From CAYZTY01 sp964444665 (GTDB taxonomy: Bacteria; Planctomycetota; Phycisphaerae; Sedimentisphaerales; CAYZTY01), in contig CAYUIE010000001.1 of the NCBI GenBank assembly GCA_964444665.1, positions 124,001-188,000 of the forward strand: a stretch of DNA of 64,000 nucleotides. The letters run 5' to 3'. The notes beneath the pieces are model-generated. The model did no database searches. It saw nothing but the letters and a program-made list of their open reading frames with translations, and was not told where the DNA came from. Position numbers and translations under genes: made by a program. Position 1 is the first letter of the stretch. Every line of letters begins with the position of its first letter. Of this stretch, positions 52,361 through 61,482 are shown piece by piece.

Positions 52361-52456
52361 CAGACGGTTTTGATAATTTTACGCCTAAACCGTAGAAACT
52401 TAAGGCTACCCGATTGAATGTCGGGCAGCTTTTTTGCAGGAGTTTTTAGCAATCTC
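52331..52456 (+). repeat. 3' tail-terminator cassette, copy 3 (behind the transposase remnant)
   Basis: Codes SWWGSDWWG-stop, then TAACAGAC, TTTTGATAATTTT, CCTAAACC, a hairpin with two mismatches and TTTTTT, then AGTTTTTAGCAATCTCGG. Same order and spacing as copies 1 and 2 but the most diverged. Confidence 0.75.
52403..52435 (+). terminator. Rho-independent terminator (cassette copy 3)
   Basis: GGCTACCCGA pairs with TCGGGCAGCT with two mismatches around a 7-nt loop, then six T. A degenerate version of the other two cassette hairpins. Confidence 0.65.
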
Positions 52457-52569
52457 GGCTTTCTTTATTTGACAAAAGTTCTTGGCCTGCCTACACTTAA
52501 GGTGCGTTAGATTCAAAATGATTAGAAAGAAATTTAATTCAAATGTTAAAGGTTAAAGGATGAATTAAA

Positions 52570-54117
52570 ATGGTTGGCATCATAAGGGCTCTTAAAGGTT
52601 TCTTTCTTTTGTTATTGCTTGTCGTTGCTTGTGAACAGCCCAAAAGTGGGGGAGAGAAGTTTTCCCCCTGCAAGAAAAACAAAGTAACTAAAGGCTCAGC
52701 GATTCTATTCGATGCGTTTAAGGAACAGACCTGGTCTATAAAGGATACCGGCTTTGCTGGATATTCCTCATTAAATCTTTTTCTTAAAAACCTCGGTTAT
52801 CATACGGAAGAAAATCATAAACCGTATAATGAAGCCCTTACGAATCGCGGTTCTGAGACACTTCTTGTAATCGGTGTGGCTATGGAAGCCGAGTTTACCG
52901 AGGACGAGAGAAAATCCATACTTGACTTTGTGGGGCGTGGAGGAAAAATACTGGTTATCGCGGAGCATGAAAATAAATATGGATCTTCAGATTTTTTAAG
53001 ACCTATTATAAATATGGCGGGATGGGAAATTAATAATGACCAAATTGTTGATGAAAAGAATTCACTTCCAAAGAGGCCTATATGGATTAAAACCATTATG
53101 CCTTCAAAGAAAGAAGGGCCGGTCTTTCTTTGTACAGCAAGCTTAAGAGAATACAACCTAAATAGTTGCGGAGCTCTTCTTAAATCATTCAATGGGAATC
53201 AAATTGTTGCCGGATTGGGCCGATACAGAAAAGGGCGAATCGCAATATTAGCCGACTCAGAATTTTTATGGAATGCGAATCCAGATTATAAGTGGGTAGG
53301 TCGTTATCCATTAGCCTTCTGTGACCCTAAAACCAGGGCATTTATAAAAGATTTAATCTTTAAGATTCATCCGCTAAAAAAACGCCAAAAATTATACGAT
53401 TTACCTTCCTGTAAGCAGCGGAACGCAAAAAAGGTTTTTATATATGCAGACGGAGGAGATTTTAAAAACTATTCAAGGTTTTTAACGGCTTTGACTGATG
53501 CAAACATTTCGGTCTTTAAATATCATGACCGAATCAGCCCTGAAGATAGAGTAATTGTGATTACTCCTCTAAGAAAAATTCCAGAACAAATTGTAGACAA
53601 CCTGTCTAAATCTGAAAAAGTAGTTATCTTCGGCGATATGTATTCCAGCCTGAAAAGCTATGCGGATTCGTGGAAATTATTTTTTGAGCCGCACAAAATG
53701 TATCCTTTACCTTGTCCCGTCAATGAGCTTGCCGAGAAATATGGTGTTAAATTCCTTCCTTATTTCGGTGTAAACTTTGAAGATAATGAATATGAAAACT
53801 TTTTGTATATACCTGTTTTTTTTCAGAAAAAGCGTATTTACCTTCACGGGGCTTGTGCCATAGAACTTTTAGCAGGAGAAAGAAACGAAAAAATATATTT
53901 TGAAAATTCTAAAGGCACTTTTGCCTGCGGTGCAGGTTTTGGTTTGAACCATACTCTAAAAAGACAGGATCCAAATGACCTAAAAAATCCTGATTTTTTA
54001 ATTGCCACTGATAATGTATTGGCAATTGGGGATACTGATATTATCACAAATGCTTTCATTCTTGAAGCTGAGCGTACCGGTATTCTTGATAAGATTATAG
54101 AGTTTTTAAAATCCTAA
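52570..54117 (+). CDS. Putative lipoprotein of unknown function
   Basis: 515 aa. Signal peptide with lipobox (LLLVVAC, Cys ~21). AAAGGATG precedes the ATG. Residues ~45-140 ('SSLNLFLKNLGYHTEENHKP', 'FTEDERKSILDFVGRGGKIL') resemble the glutamine-amidotransferase-like/DUF4350-type fold seen in GldG-like and planctomycete proteins (weak, from memory). A second similar alpha/beta unit may lie near residues 290-360 (KKVFIYADGGDFKNYSRFLT). No catalytic residues can be assigned. Base composition is lower in GC than the core genes. It is the last gene of the accessory region and stands alone. Confidence 0.7.
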   Translation: MVGIIRALKGFFLLLLLVVACEQPKSGGEKFSPCKKNKVTKGSAILFDAFKEQTWSIKDTGFAGYSSLNLFLKNLGYHTEENHKPYNEALTNRGSETLLVIGVAMEAEFTEDERKSILDFVGRGGKILVIAEHENKYGSSDFLRPIINMAGWEINNDQIVDEKNSLPKRPIWIKTIMPSKKEGPVFLCTASLREYNLNSCGALLKSFNGNQIVAGLGRYRKGRIAILADSEFLWNANPDYKWVGRYPLAFCDPKTRAFIKDLIFKIHPLKKRQKLYDLPSCKQRNAKKVFIYADGGDFKNYSRFLTALTDANISVFKYHDRISPEDRVIVITPLRKIPEQIVDNLSKSEKVVIFGDMYSSLKSYADSWKLFFEPHKMYPLPCPVNELAEKYGVKFLPYFGVNFEDNEYENFLYIPVFFQKKRIYLHGACAIELLAGERNEKIYFENSKGTFACGAGFGLNHTLKRQDPNDLKNPDFLIATDNVLAIGDTDIITNAFILEAERTGILDKIIEFLKS

Positions 54118-54401
54118 ATATTCCCGTCTTATTGCTTGCCTTGGCTATATTAATCTGTAAATCGCATTTCTGAATGTCCCGATATGTTATTCTGAGCCAT
54201 TCTTTAAGCTCAGTTGCTAAAGGGATTATCCTGAATATAACCGATGGTTTGGAAAAAGGAATATATAGACATTTTCACTGAGGGCCAATTGCCTTTTGAT
54301 TTGGGCAGACAGGATATTGTGTGCCTACTGTATCGGCTTAAGATTTCTGTGCGGTTTAGCAGTGCAAAAACTGGTTTTTTTCTGAAAAATATAAATTCGT
54401 C

Positions 54402-54430
54402 TTGCCTATGGGGGTGAATTTACGTACATT
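54402..54430 (+). promoter_or_regulatory. Predicted promoter of the TetR-RND efflux operon
   Basis: TTGCCT (54402-54407) and TACATT (54425-54430) are separated by exactly 17 bp. The palindrome at 54439-54456 would cover the transcription start, fitting repression by the first gene product. Confidence 0.45.
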
Positions 54431-54438
54431 ATCTGAGT

Positions 54439-54456
54439 GGACTGACCAGTCAGTCC
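54439..54456. promoter_or_regulatory. TetR-type palindromic operator
   Basis: GGACTGAC-CA-GTCAGTCC: perfect 8-bp inverted half-sites with a 2-bp centre, in the style of TetR/AcrR operators. It lies 8 bp after the -10 box and ~135 bp before the tetR-like start codon. Confidence 0.7.
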
Positions 54457-54590
54457 GTTTTGAATCTTGTTTTTAAATTGTTATAGGTTGGTTAGATTTC
54501 TGCGTAGTAATTGAGGGATGTGGCAGGATGAGAACTTAAATATGTGATTTGGACAACACTGCGGCATAGTTATAGGAACCTGCGGAAGCG

Positions 54591-55238
54591 ATGAACGTAA
54601 ACGAGGATAGAAGAACCCGACAGACTCAGCAACGCCGGGAGCAGATTTTGGCTGCTGCAAAACGTATTTTTGCACGAGATGGTTACAGGCGGACAAGCAT
54701 TGACCATATCGTAGACGACCTGGGTGTGGGAAAGGGAACTGCTTATAGATACTTCGAGAATAAAAAGGCACTGTTCCTTGCTGTATTTGAGACCGGAATG
54801 CAGCAGCTTCGCAATACTATCCACTCAAAGGTTGATGTCGTAGAGAATCCGGGCAAGCGGATTGAAACGGCGGTACGCACCTTTTTGGAATTTTTCGACG
54901 GCGACAGGGAACTGATAGAGATTATGATGCAGGTTCGCAGCGAATTCAAAGATTATTATATGGCTTTTTCCAGGCGCCTTTATTCCGAGTATATTGCAAA
55001 TATACAAACCACATTGCGTCTCGGTATGGAGATGAAGCAGTTTCGAATGCTGGACGTCGAGAAGACCGCCGACGCGATGAGTGACATTTTGACCGGCACG
55101 TTACAAAGTTTTTACACGAAACAAAAACCGGGCTTGCTTATCGACAGGGCTGATGCGATAGCAACTATGGTACTAAATGGGGTGAAGATAAGATCGACCG
55201 ATGAATTGTCCAGCGGAGATGAGAATTCAAATGCCTAA
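54591..55238 (+). CDS. TetR/AcrR-family transcriptional repressor
   Basis: 215 aa. N-terminal helix-turn-helix typical of TetR (RREQILAAAKRIFARDGYRR, then TSIDHIVDDLGVGKGTAYRY). The C-terminal ligand domain is variable. It is first of five same-strand genes encoding an RND efflux system and probably represses them through the palindrome at 54439-54456. A GGAAG box precedes the ATG. Its stop overlaps the TolC-like start by 8 nt. Confidence 0.92.
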   Translation: MNVNEDRRTRQTQQRREQILAAAKRIFARDGYRRTSIDHIVDDLGVGKGTAYRYFENKKALFLAVFETGMQQLRNTIHSKVDVVENPGKRIETAVRTFLEFFDGDRELIEIMMQVRSEFKDYYMAFSRRLYSEYIANIQTTLRLGMEMKQFRMLDVEKTADAMSDILTGTLQSFYTKQKPGLLIDRADAIATMVLNGVKIRSTDELSSGDENSNA

Positions 55239-56667
55239 ATACGGACAAATGAAAATTGGCTTTGTATGCTGTTTAGCTATAGTTGTGCTGTTAATCGGCT
55301 GTACGAGCGAAGAGCAGTTTTATCAAGAGCTTAGCACGGCGAGAATCGAGGCGTACAAGCAGTGGAAAAGCCAGGAAGAGCTGGCCGAAAGGTCGCAGAG
55401 TCATATAACCGGTGAGCTGTTTCTGGATGATTCCCTGAAGCTTGCCTTTCTGAACAACAAGACCTTGCAACGGCTCGTTCAGGAAAAGGAGATTGCGCGC
55501 GGCGAGGTTGTGAAATCGCATTCGGCCATACTGCCATCCGTGGACCTTAACGCGGACTATACAAGGCTTGATGAGGTTGGCTCCATCGGCCCAATACAAT
55601 TCGGAGATGTGGATAATTACTCGGTGAATCTGACGGTAACGCAGCCTGTTTTTGCGGGTGGCGCGATTCCAGCCAGGCTGAATACGGCAAAACTTGCCAA
55701 GCTTATGAGTGACCAGACGGTAAGAGCTGCGGTTCAGCAATTAATTTTTGAAACTGCCAGCGGTTATTATAATGTTCTGCTTAATCAGCGGCTGTATGAA
55801 ATTAGTGTTGACGCGGTCCGCTCGTCACAGGCGAATCTTGACGCTGTTCAACAAAAGAAGGCCGCAGGAGTTGCTTCTGATTTTGATGTACTTAGGGCCC
55901 AGGTTGACCTATCCAACTTCAGGGCCGAGGAAATACGCAACAGAAATGCCATAAGCGTCTCGAAGGTTCGGCTTTTGCGAATAATGGGTGTCTCCCAGTC
56001 CAGTGATGTGGTTCTTTCCGATGAGCTGGGCTATGTACCCTATAGCGTTTCTCTCGATAAAGCCGTGCAGACGGCTTATCAAAATCGTCCTGATTTATAC
56101 CAGGGCCAAATTGGGATAAAATCGCAGGAAGAGGCGCTAAAGATTGCACAGAGCAGGTATTGGCCGACGGTAAGCGGCTTTTATATGAACGAGTGGGCCA
56201 AACCCGACCCAAAGAATAGTACCCTCATCGAATGGGGACGGGCTTGGCGTTATGGTGTGGTGGCGACACTGCCGGTTTTTGACGGCCTTGACAGAGAAGG
56301 GGGGATAATCCAGGAAAGGGCGCGATTAAGGCAGGCTCAAATTGCCCTGGTCGAGACCGAAGAGACGGTGTTGTCTGAGCTTACCGCTGCAATTTTGTCT
56401 ATCGAAGACGCTGCGGAGTTTGTCGATTCGCAGCGGCTGAATCTGCAACGGGCGGAAGAAGGATTGAGATTGGCTGAAGTGGGTTTCCGAGAGGGTATAA
56501 ACACCCAGGTGGAAGTGCTTGACGCCAGGGCGGCACTTACGCGGGCAAGCTCACTTTACTACCAGGCTATCCATGCTCATACTATCTCGACCCTGACACT
56601 GCGATATGTGATGGGCACTTTATCTACGTCAGAGGTCGTTTTGAGTAATGTACCGAAGGACCCCTAA
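55231..56667 (+). CDS. TolC-like outer membrane efflux lipoprotein
   Basis: 478 aa from ATG 55231, which overlaps the tetR-like stop; ATG 55249 is possible. The signal peptide ends in a lipobox (VVLLIGC). Two similar halves rich in long helices (e.g. 'AALTRASSLYYQAIHAHTIS') are typical of the outer membrane efflux protein family, as is the N-terminal 'LKLAFLNNKTLQRLVQEKEI'. It would form the outer membrane exit duct for the pump encoded downstream. Confidence 0.92.
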   Translation: MPKYGQMKIGFVCCLAIVVLLIGCTSEEQFYQELSTARIEAYKQWKSQEELAERSQSHITGELFLDDSLKLAFLNNKTLQRLVQEKEIARGEVVKSHSAILPSVDLNADYTRLDEVGSIGPIQFGDVDNYSVNLTVTQPVFAGGAIPARLNTAKLAKLMSDQTVRAAVQQLIFETASGYYNVLLNQRLYEISVDAVRSSQANLDAVQQKKAAGVASDFDVLRAQVDLSNFRAEEIRNRNAISVSKVRLLRIMGVSQSSDVVLSDELGYVPYSVSLDKAVQTAYQNRPDLYQGQIGIKSQEEALKIAQSRYWPTVSGFYMNEWAKPDPKNSTLIEWGRAWRYGVVATLPVFDGLDREGGIIQERARLRQAQIALVETEETVLSELTAAILSIEDAAEFVDSQRLNLQRAEEGLRLAEVGFREGINTQVEVLDARAALTRASSLYYQAIHAHTISTLTLRYVMGTLSTSEVVLSNVPKDP

Positions 56668-56722
56668 TCTTCGGATGAACCCGGCTTAAAGCAAAATCGT
56701 ACCCAGTCGAGGGTGAGTAAAA

Positions 56723-57898
56723 ATGAATAAAAGAGCAATTTATTGGATTACAGCAATAGTGGTTGTTGGCGTGTTATTTTGGGCCGGCTTTCTGCGGGAA
56801 AAGCCAGAAAAGGTTCCGGAAGAGAAAATAATACCCGTCGAGGTGCAGGCTGTTGAGACCGGTTTTATCGAACAAACCATTGAGCTGACGGGTATTGTAC
56901 AAGCCAATCGTGTTGTGCATGTAAAGTCAAAGGTGCCCGGCAGAATCGAATCTCTAAGTCTGCCGCTACCTAACGGCAAAGCCGTGCCTGTCGAAGAGGG
57001 CCTGGAAGTTCAAAAAGGCAGGCAAATTGCGGTGGTTGACCACGATACTTATGCCGCCGAGGTTGCCAGAGCCGTCGCCGCAGTTGCCGCCGCTGAATCG
57101 ACGGGCAAAATTCACGAGGTTGAGCTGGCTGACGCCGAGCGGGAGATGAAACGTATCAATGCCTTGTACCAGAGCGGCTCGACTACCGAGCAAAGCAGAG
57201 ACAAGACTACCACGGCATACTACGCGGCAGAGGCTAAATTGAACGCAGCACAGGCTCAGCTCGCTCAAGCCCAGGCCCAATTGGACCTTGTACAGATAAA
57301 TCTTCGGGAATCGACTATTGTCTCGCCGATTGACGGAATAATCACCGTTAAACATATTGACGAGGGTAATCTTATCAACGTCGGCGATTCCATAGTTACA
57401 ATTGCCGATATGAAACTTGTCAAGGTGATTGTTGGCCTGGCGGAAAGATATCAGACAATGGTCAGGGCGGGATTGCCGGCAAGGATACACGTTGATTCTT
57501 ATCCAGACAAGCCGTTTACCGGCGAGGTGTATTCGGTTTATCCGGCACTGGACGAAAAAACTCGAACCCTAAAGGTCGAGGTACGACTGGACAATACCGA
57601 CCTGTTATTAAAACCGGGAATGTTTGCACGGGTCACTTTGATTGCAGACAGCAAAGAGGATGTGGTGATAGTGCCGCGCGACGTAGTTCTCGGCGGCAGA
57701 ATAGATGACGAGCCGTATGTGTACGTTGTTGCTGATGAAGTTGCCGAAAAACGTTTTGTGAAGGTAGGCATAAAGCAGGCTGATATGTGGGAAATCCTCG
57801 AGGGCCTTCGACCTTATGATAGGCTTGTAGTTAACGGTATGAATTATCTGGCTGATGGTTCCAAAGTCCACATAGTCCGGTTGGAGGATATAAAATGA
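56723..57898 (+). CDS. RND efflux periplasmic adaptor (membrane fusion protein)
   Basis: 391 aa. One N-terminal anchor (AIYWITAIVVVGVLFWAG). It has HlyD/AcrA-type lipoyl halves ('VVHVKSKVPGRIESLSLPLP' and STIVSPIDGIITVKHIDEGN), an Ala/Gln-rich helical hairpin (~110-190), a beta-barrel domain and a membrane-proximal domain. It bridges the RND pump and the TolC-like duct. A GAGGGTGAG box precedes the ATG, and its end overlaps the pump gene by 4 nt (ATGA). Confidence 0.94.
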   Translation: MNKRAIYWITAIVVVGVLFWAGFLREKPEKVPEEKIIPVEVQAVETGFIEQTIELTGIVQANRVVHVKSKVPGRIESLSLPLPNGKAVPVEEGLEVQKGRQIAVVDHDTYAAEVARAVAAVAAAESTGKIHEVELADAEREMKRINALYQSGSTTEQSRDKTTTAYYAAEAKLNAAQAQLAQAQAQLDLVQINLRESTIVSPIDGIITVKHIDEGNLINVGDSIVTIADMKLVKVIVGLAERYQTMVRAGLPARIHVDSYPDKPFTGEVYSVYPALDEKTRTLKVEVRLDNTDLLLKPGMFARVTLIADSKEDVVIVPRDVVLGGRIDDEPYVYVVADEVAEKRFVKVGIKQADMWEILEGLRPYDRLVVNGMNYLADGSKVHIVRLEDIK

Positions 57899-60800
57899 AT
57901 ATGCCTCAACTGGCGGTTGGCCGGCCGATAACCACGACGATGATATTTATAGCAATGGTAGTACTGGGCCTGGTATCATTGTCAATGCTGGGATTGGACT
58001 TGATGCCGGAAATGGAGATACCGGCTGTTTCGGTTATGACTGCCTACAGTGGGGCGGGGCCCGAGGAAGTGGAAACGCTGATAACTGAGCCGATGGAGGA
58101 TATTCTTAGCACTATCTCCGGTGTTGATGAGATAGTATCAGTTTCCAAGGAAGGCTTGTCAGGGGTAACATTAAAGTTTGATTGGGGTGAAGAAATAGAT
58201 GAGAGTACCAATGAAGTACGCGAGAAAATAGACCTGATTAGAGAAAGGTTGCCGGAGGAAGCCGACAATCCGGTTATTTTCAAGTTTGACCTTGCAATGA
58301 TGCCGATTGCAATTATCGCGATTACTGCGGAAAGCAGTTATCCAGATTTGCAGGATATAGTTAATGATGAGATAATTGAACCGCTTAAGCGGGTGGATGG
58401 TGTTGCTTCAGTAACACCTCGGGGAGGATTGGAGCGGCAGATTCGAGTTGATATTGACCGTGACAAGCTTGCCGCTTTGAATTTGTCAATTACACAGGTA
58501 ATTTCAGCTCTTGCCGCTCAAAACATCAGTACGCCCGGTGGCAACATAAAAACCGGTTACAAAGACTATCTGTTACGTACACCTGAGGAATTTTCCAGTC
58601 CTCAGGAAGTGGCAGAAGTTGTTATTGCCCGGCAAAACGGCATACCTGTAAAGCTCAAGGATGTTGCCGATGTACGGGATTTTTTCAAAGAGCGGACCTA
58701 TGAAGTAAGGATGAATGCTAAAAAGGGGATGGCGGTATTTGTTCAGAAGCAGAGTGGAGAAAATACAGTAGCAGTTGCCAGGGCGGTCAGGGAAAAACTC
58801 GAGGAAATAAAAGAGAATTTGCCGCCTGATGTTGAACCCAAGATGGTAATGGATAATTCCGAGTTTATATTGGCCTCGGTGAGTAATTTACGTAACACAG
58901 TTTTATGGGCCGCCCTGTTTGTTTTTATAGTGCTTCTTTTTTTCCTTCGAGACCTTCGAGCCAGCATTATTGTTGCCCTTGCGATACCTACCTCGCTTAT
59001 CTTTACTTTCTTTCCTATGTACTTAGCCGGTTACACTATTAATGAGACTTCGCTGGCCAGCCTGGCTATTGCCGTTGGTCTTGTTGTGGATAATGCAATA
59101 GTTGTTGTTGACAATATCAACCGTCATCGTGCAAAGGGCCAGAGGCCAAAGGAAGGCGCCATTTTCGGGGCAAATGAAGTGGGTGTACCTGTTATTGCTT
59201 CGACACTGACAACCATTTCTATTTTCGCTCCAATCATCTTTGTCGGTGGAATAACAGCGATTGTATTCGGCCAGTTTGCAGCTATTGTTGTGATGGCTTT
59301 GGCGGCTTCGTTGTTTACGGCACTTTTACTCGTGCCGATGGTATGCTCAAAAATACTAATAGTGCGTGATAATTCGTCGAAATCTGTATTGGACCCTTTC
59401 TATCGTTTAGGTGAGAGAGTCTTAAATAAAATAGAAGATGAGTATGTCAGGTTTTTGGACTGGTCGCTGAGTAATCGAAAAACAGTTTACATTTCCTGTA
59501 TTGTTTTGTTTATCTCGAGTATCGGTCTTGTGCGTTTTGTCGGCACGGAGTTTTTCCCCGAGCAGGACCAAAATCGTTTATCGGCAAATTATGAATTGCC
59601 TATCGGCACAAGATATGAACGTACCGGTGCCGTAGCCCGGCAGCTGCAAAAAATAGTGGAAAATAGTGCTCCTGAGAGGCGCGACAGCTTTATTCGCTGG
59701 GGTGTTTATGGTGGTGCCAGCGGCGGTCACTTTGCTACAGAGGAGGAAAGTTATAAGGGTTTTCTGTTTGTCAGTTTGAAGCCCAAAAGGCAGCGAGATG
59801 TTTCCCCGGCCGACATTATAACGCGACTGCGTAAAATCACGAAGGATATACCGGGAGCAACTATTCGTTACAGTGCAGATGACCCTGTTGAAGCGATGGT
59901 ATTCGGTTCCAGTGGAAAGTTGGCTGTCGAGCTTTACGGACACGATATGGCTTTAGCCCGGCAGTATGCGGATTCTGTTAAAGCGGCGATAGAGGCTGTT
60001 GATGGTGTCCAGGATGTTGAAATCAGCAGGAAAGAAGAAAAACCGGAGATTAAGGTTCTCATTGACCGCGAAAAGGCCTCGATGCTGGGGCTTAACGTTA
60101 CCGGCATCGGAAAGACAATTGAGACATTTTTCGCAGGCAGCACCGCAACGAAATATCGCGAGGGTGGAGATGAGTATGATGTAGAAGTTCGACTGCAGGA
60201 GCAGGACCGTGACCGGATTGAAGATTTGCGTGACGTGTTTGTTAGTTTACCCACAGGTGGTCAGGTCAGTCTGGCAAATATAGCTACAATCGAACAAGGT
60301 GTGGGACCAACCAAGATAGAACGAAAAGACCAGGCAAGATACATTACGGTTTCCGGCGAAATTAGTGACAGGGACCTGGGCTCGATTGTAAAAGATGTTA
60401 AGAAGGTTCTTGGTTCTATCCCTGCGCCGCCCGGTTTCGGTTATAAATTTGCAGGTGCAGAGAAGGAAAGGACGGAAGCATTCCGGTTGTTGATTATAGC
60501 CGTAGGTTTGGGAATGGGATTGGTATATATGGTGATGGCTTCGCAGTTTGAATCTTTGCGTGACCCGTTTATTATATTTCTTTCAATTCCATTCGGCATT
60601 GTGGGTGTTATTATTGCATTAGCGCTGACCGGGCAATCGATGAGCGTTATCAGTTTTCTGGCATTGATAATGATGGTTGGCATTGTGGTAAATGACGGGA
60701 TTGTTCTTATAAGTTTCATAGGCATACTTCGCCGGCGCGGGCTTAGCGTTTATTCGGCGGTCGTCGAAGGAGGACGCAGCAGAATGCGACCCGTGATATG

Positions 60801-60990
60801 CACTACCGCTACTACGATTCTGGCGATGACACCTCTGGCTTTCTCGAGAGGTGAGGGGTCTGAAATTTGGGTGCCATTTGCAATAACAGTGATTGGCGGT
60901 CTGTCTGTCGGTACAGTTATTACACTGGTATTAATGCCTGTTCTTTACAGTGTATTTGAAGGCATGAAAAAAGTTTCATTACCGAGTTAA
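57895..60990 (+). CDS. RND-family multidrug/hydrophobe efflux pump
   Basis: 1031 aa, the usual length for AcrB-type proteins, with twelve membrane helices and two large periplasmic loops. Family features: 'GRPITTTMIFIAMVVLGLVS' at the N-terminus, SAYSGAGPEEVE-like text (TAYSGAGPEEVETLI), the helix 4 Asp pair in AVGLVVDNAIVVVDNI, and GIVVNDGIVLISF near helix 10. It uses the proton gradient to expel hydrophobic or amphiphilic compounds. With its TetR repressor, adaptor and outer membrane duct it forms a complete tripartite system. Confidence 0.95.
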   Translation: MNMPQLAVGRPITTTMIFIAMVVLGLVSLSMLGLDLMPEMEIPAVSVMTAYSGAGPEEVETLITEPMEDILSTISGVDEIVSVSKEGLSGVTLKFDWGEEIDESTNEVREKIDLIRERLPEEADNPVIFKFDLAMMPIAIIAITAESSYPDLQDIVNDEIIEPLKRVDGVASVTPRGGLERQIRVDIDRDKLAALNLSITQVISALAAQNISTPGGNIKTGYKDYLLRTPEEFSSPQEVAEVVIARQNGIPVKLKDVADVRDFFKERTYEVRMNAKKGMAVFVQKQSGENTVAVARAVREKLEEIKENLPPDVEPKMVMDNSEFILASVSNLRNTVLWAALFVFIVLLFFLRDLRASIIVALAIPTSLIFTFFPMYLAGYTINETSLASLAIAVGLVVDNAIVVVDNINRHRAKGQRPKEGAIFGANEVGVPVIASTLTTISIFAPIIFVGGITAIVFGQFAAIVVMALAASLFTALLLVPMVCSKILIVRDNSSKSVLDPFYRLGERVLNKIEDEYVRFLDWSLSNRKTVYISCIVLFISSIGLVRFVGTEFFPEQDQNRLSANYELPIGTRYERTGAVARQLQKIVENSAPERRDSFIRWGVYGGASGGHFATEEESYKGFLFVSLKPKRQRDVSPADIITRLRKITKDIPGATIRYSADDPVEAMVFGSSGKLAVELYGHDMALARQYADSVKAAIEAVDGVQDVEISRKEEKPEIKVLIDREKASMLGLNVTGIGKTIETFFAGSTATKYREGGDEYDVEVRLQEQDRDRIEDLRDVFVSLPTGGQVSLANIATIEQGVGPTKIERKDQARYITVSGEISDRDLGSIVKDVKKVLGSIPAPPGFGYKFAGAEKERTEAFRLLIIAVGLGMGLVYMVMASQFESLRDPFIIFLSIPFGIVGVIIALALTGQSMSVISFLALIMMVGIVVNDGIVLISFIGILRRRGLSVYSAVVEGGRSRMRPVICTTATTILAMTPLAFSRGEGSEIWVPFAITVIGGLSVGTVITLVLMPVLYSVFEGMKKVSLPS

Positions 60991-60999
60991 GGTGTGATT

Positions 61000-61290
61000 A
61001 TGAAAGCCGTTTTGATTGTTCACAATAGTGCTATTGACGGCGAAGTGACGGATGCTTTGTCCGAAATTGGTATTGACCGATACACGAAGTTTACGAATGC
61101 TTTAGGCAAGGGCGGCAGCAGTCCACCGCATCTTAACACACAGGTCTGGCCGGGCCTTAACACAGTAACGATGATTATTGTTGAATCGGCGAAGGCAGCG
61201 CAATTGATGCAGACAGTTCGCCAGATGAGGCAAAAGCTTGGCACAGAAGGAATTAAGGCCTTTATGTGGCAGATTGAAGATGTTACCTGA
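61000..61290 (+). CDS. Small PII-like protein in the RND operon
   Basis: 96 aa from ATG 61000 (AAGGTG upstream; a GTG at 60994 is less likely). The pattern of a beta strand (MKAVLIVHNSAID), helix, long loop (ALGKGGSSPPHLNTQVWPG), strand (VTMIIVESAKAA), helix and strand fits the PII/CutA-like ferredoxin fold (cf. DUF3240-type proteins next to RND metal pumps). It starts 9 bp after the pump stop. It may bind a small ligand or the pump as a regulator, but this is inference. Confidence 0.7.
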   Translation: MKAVLIVHNSAIDGEVTDALSEIGIDRYTKFTNALGKGGSSPPHLNTQVWPGLNTVTMIIVESAKAAQLMQTVRQMRQKLGTEGIKAFMWQIEDVT

Positions 61291-61482
61291 CCGGCTGGGG
61301 CTAAATTGCGGAAATGAAGGGATTTAATATTTTGTTTAAACTGCGACCAGCTTATGCACTTGAGCCTGAGCAAAATTTTATTTCCTTGTGGTATTTTTCT
61401 GGCAAAACAAAACCCTCAGGCATATAATGCTTTTGGCATATCTATTTGTTGACCGAGCAATCAGAATGCGGGGAGTTGAGCT

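Larger units (their letters stand above)
54118..54590. other. Intergenic region upstream of the TetR-RND operon
   Basis: 473 bp. The right part contains the predicted promoter and palindromic operator (54402-54456). The left part (54118-54400) shows no ORF, tRNA or clear hairpin that I can support. Confidence 0.6.

Noticed and set aside
52033..52452. 139-aa minus-strand frame over the transposase remnant
   Set aside because: Antisense to a recognisable IS256 N-terminus and the terminator; Ser/Leu-rich shadow.
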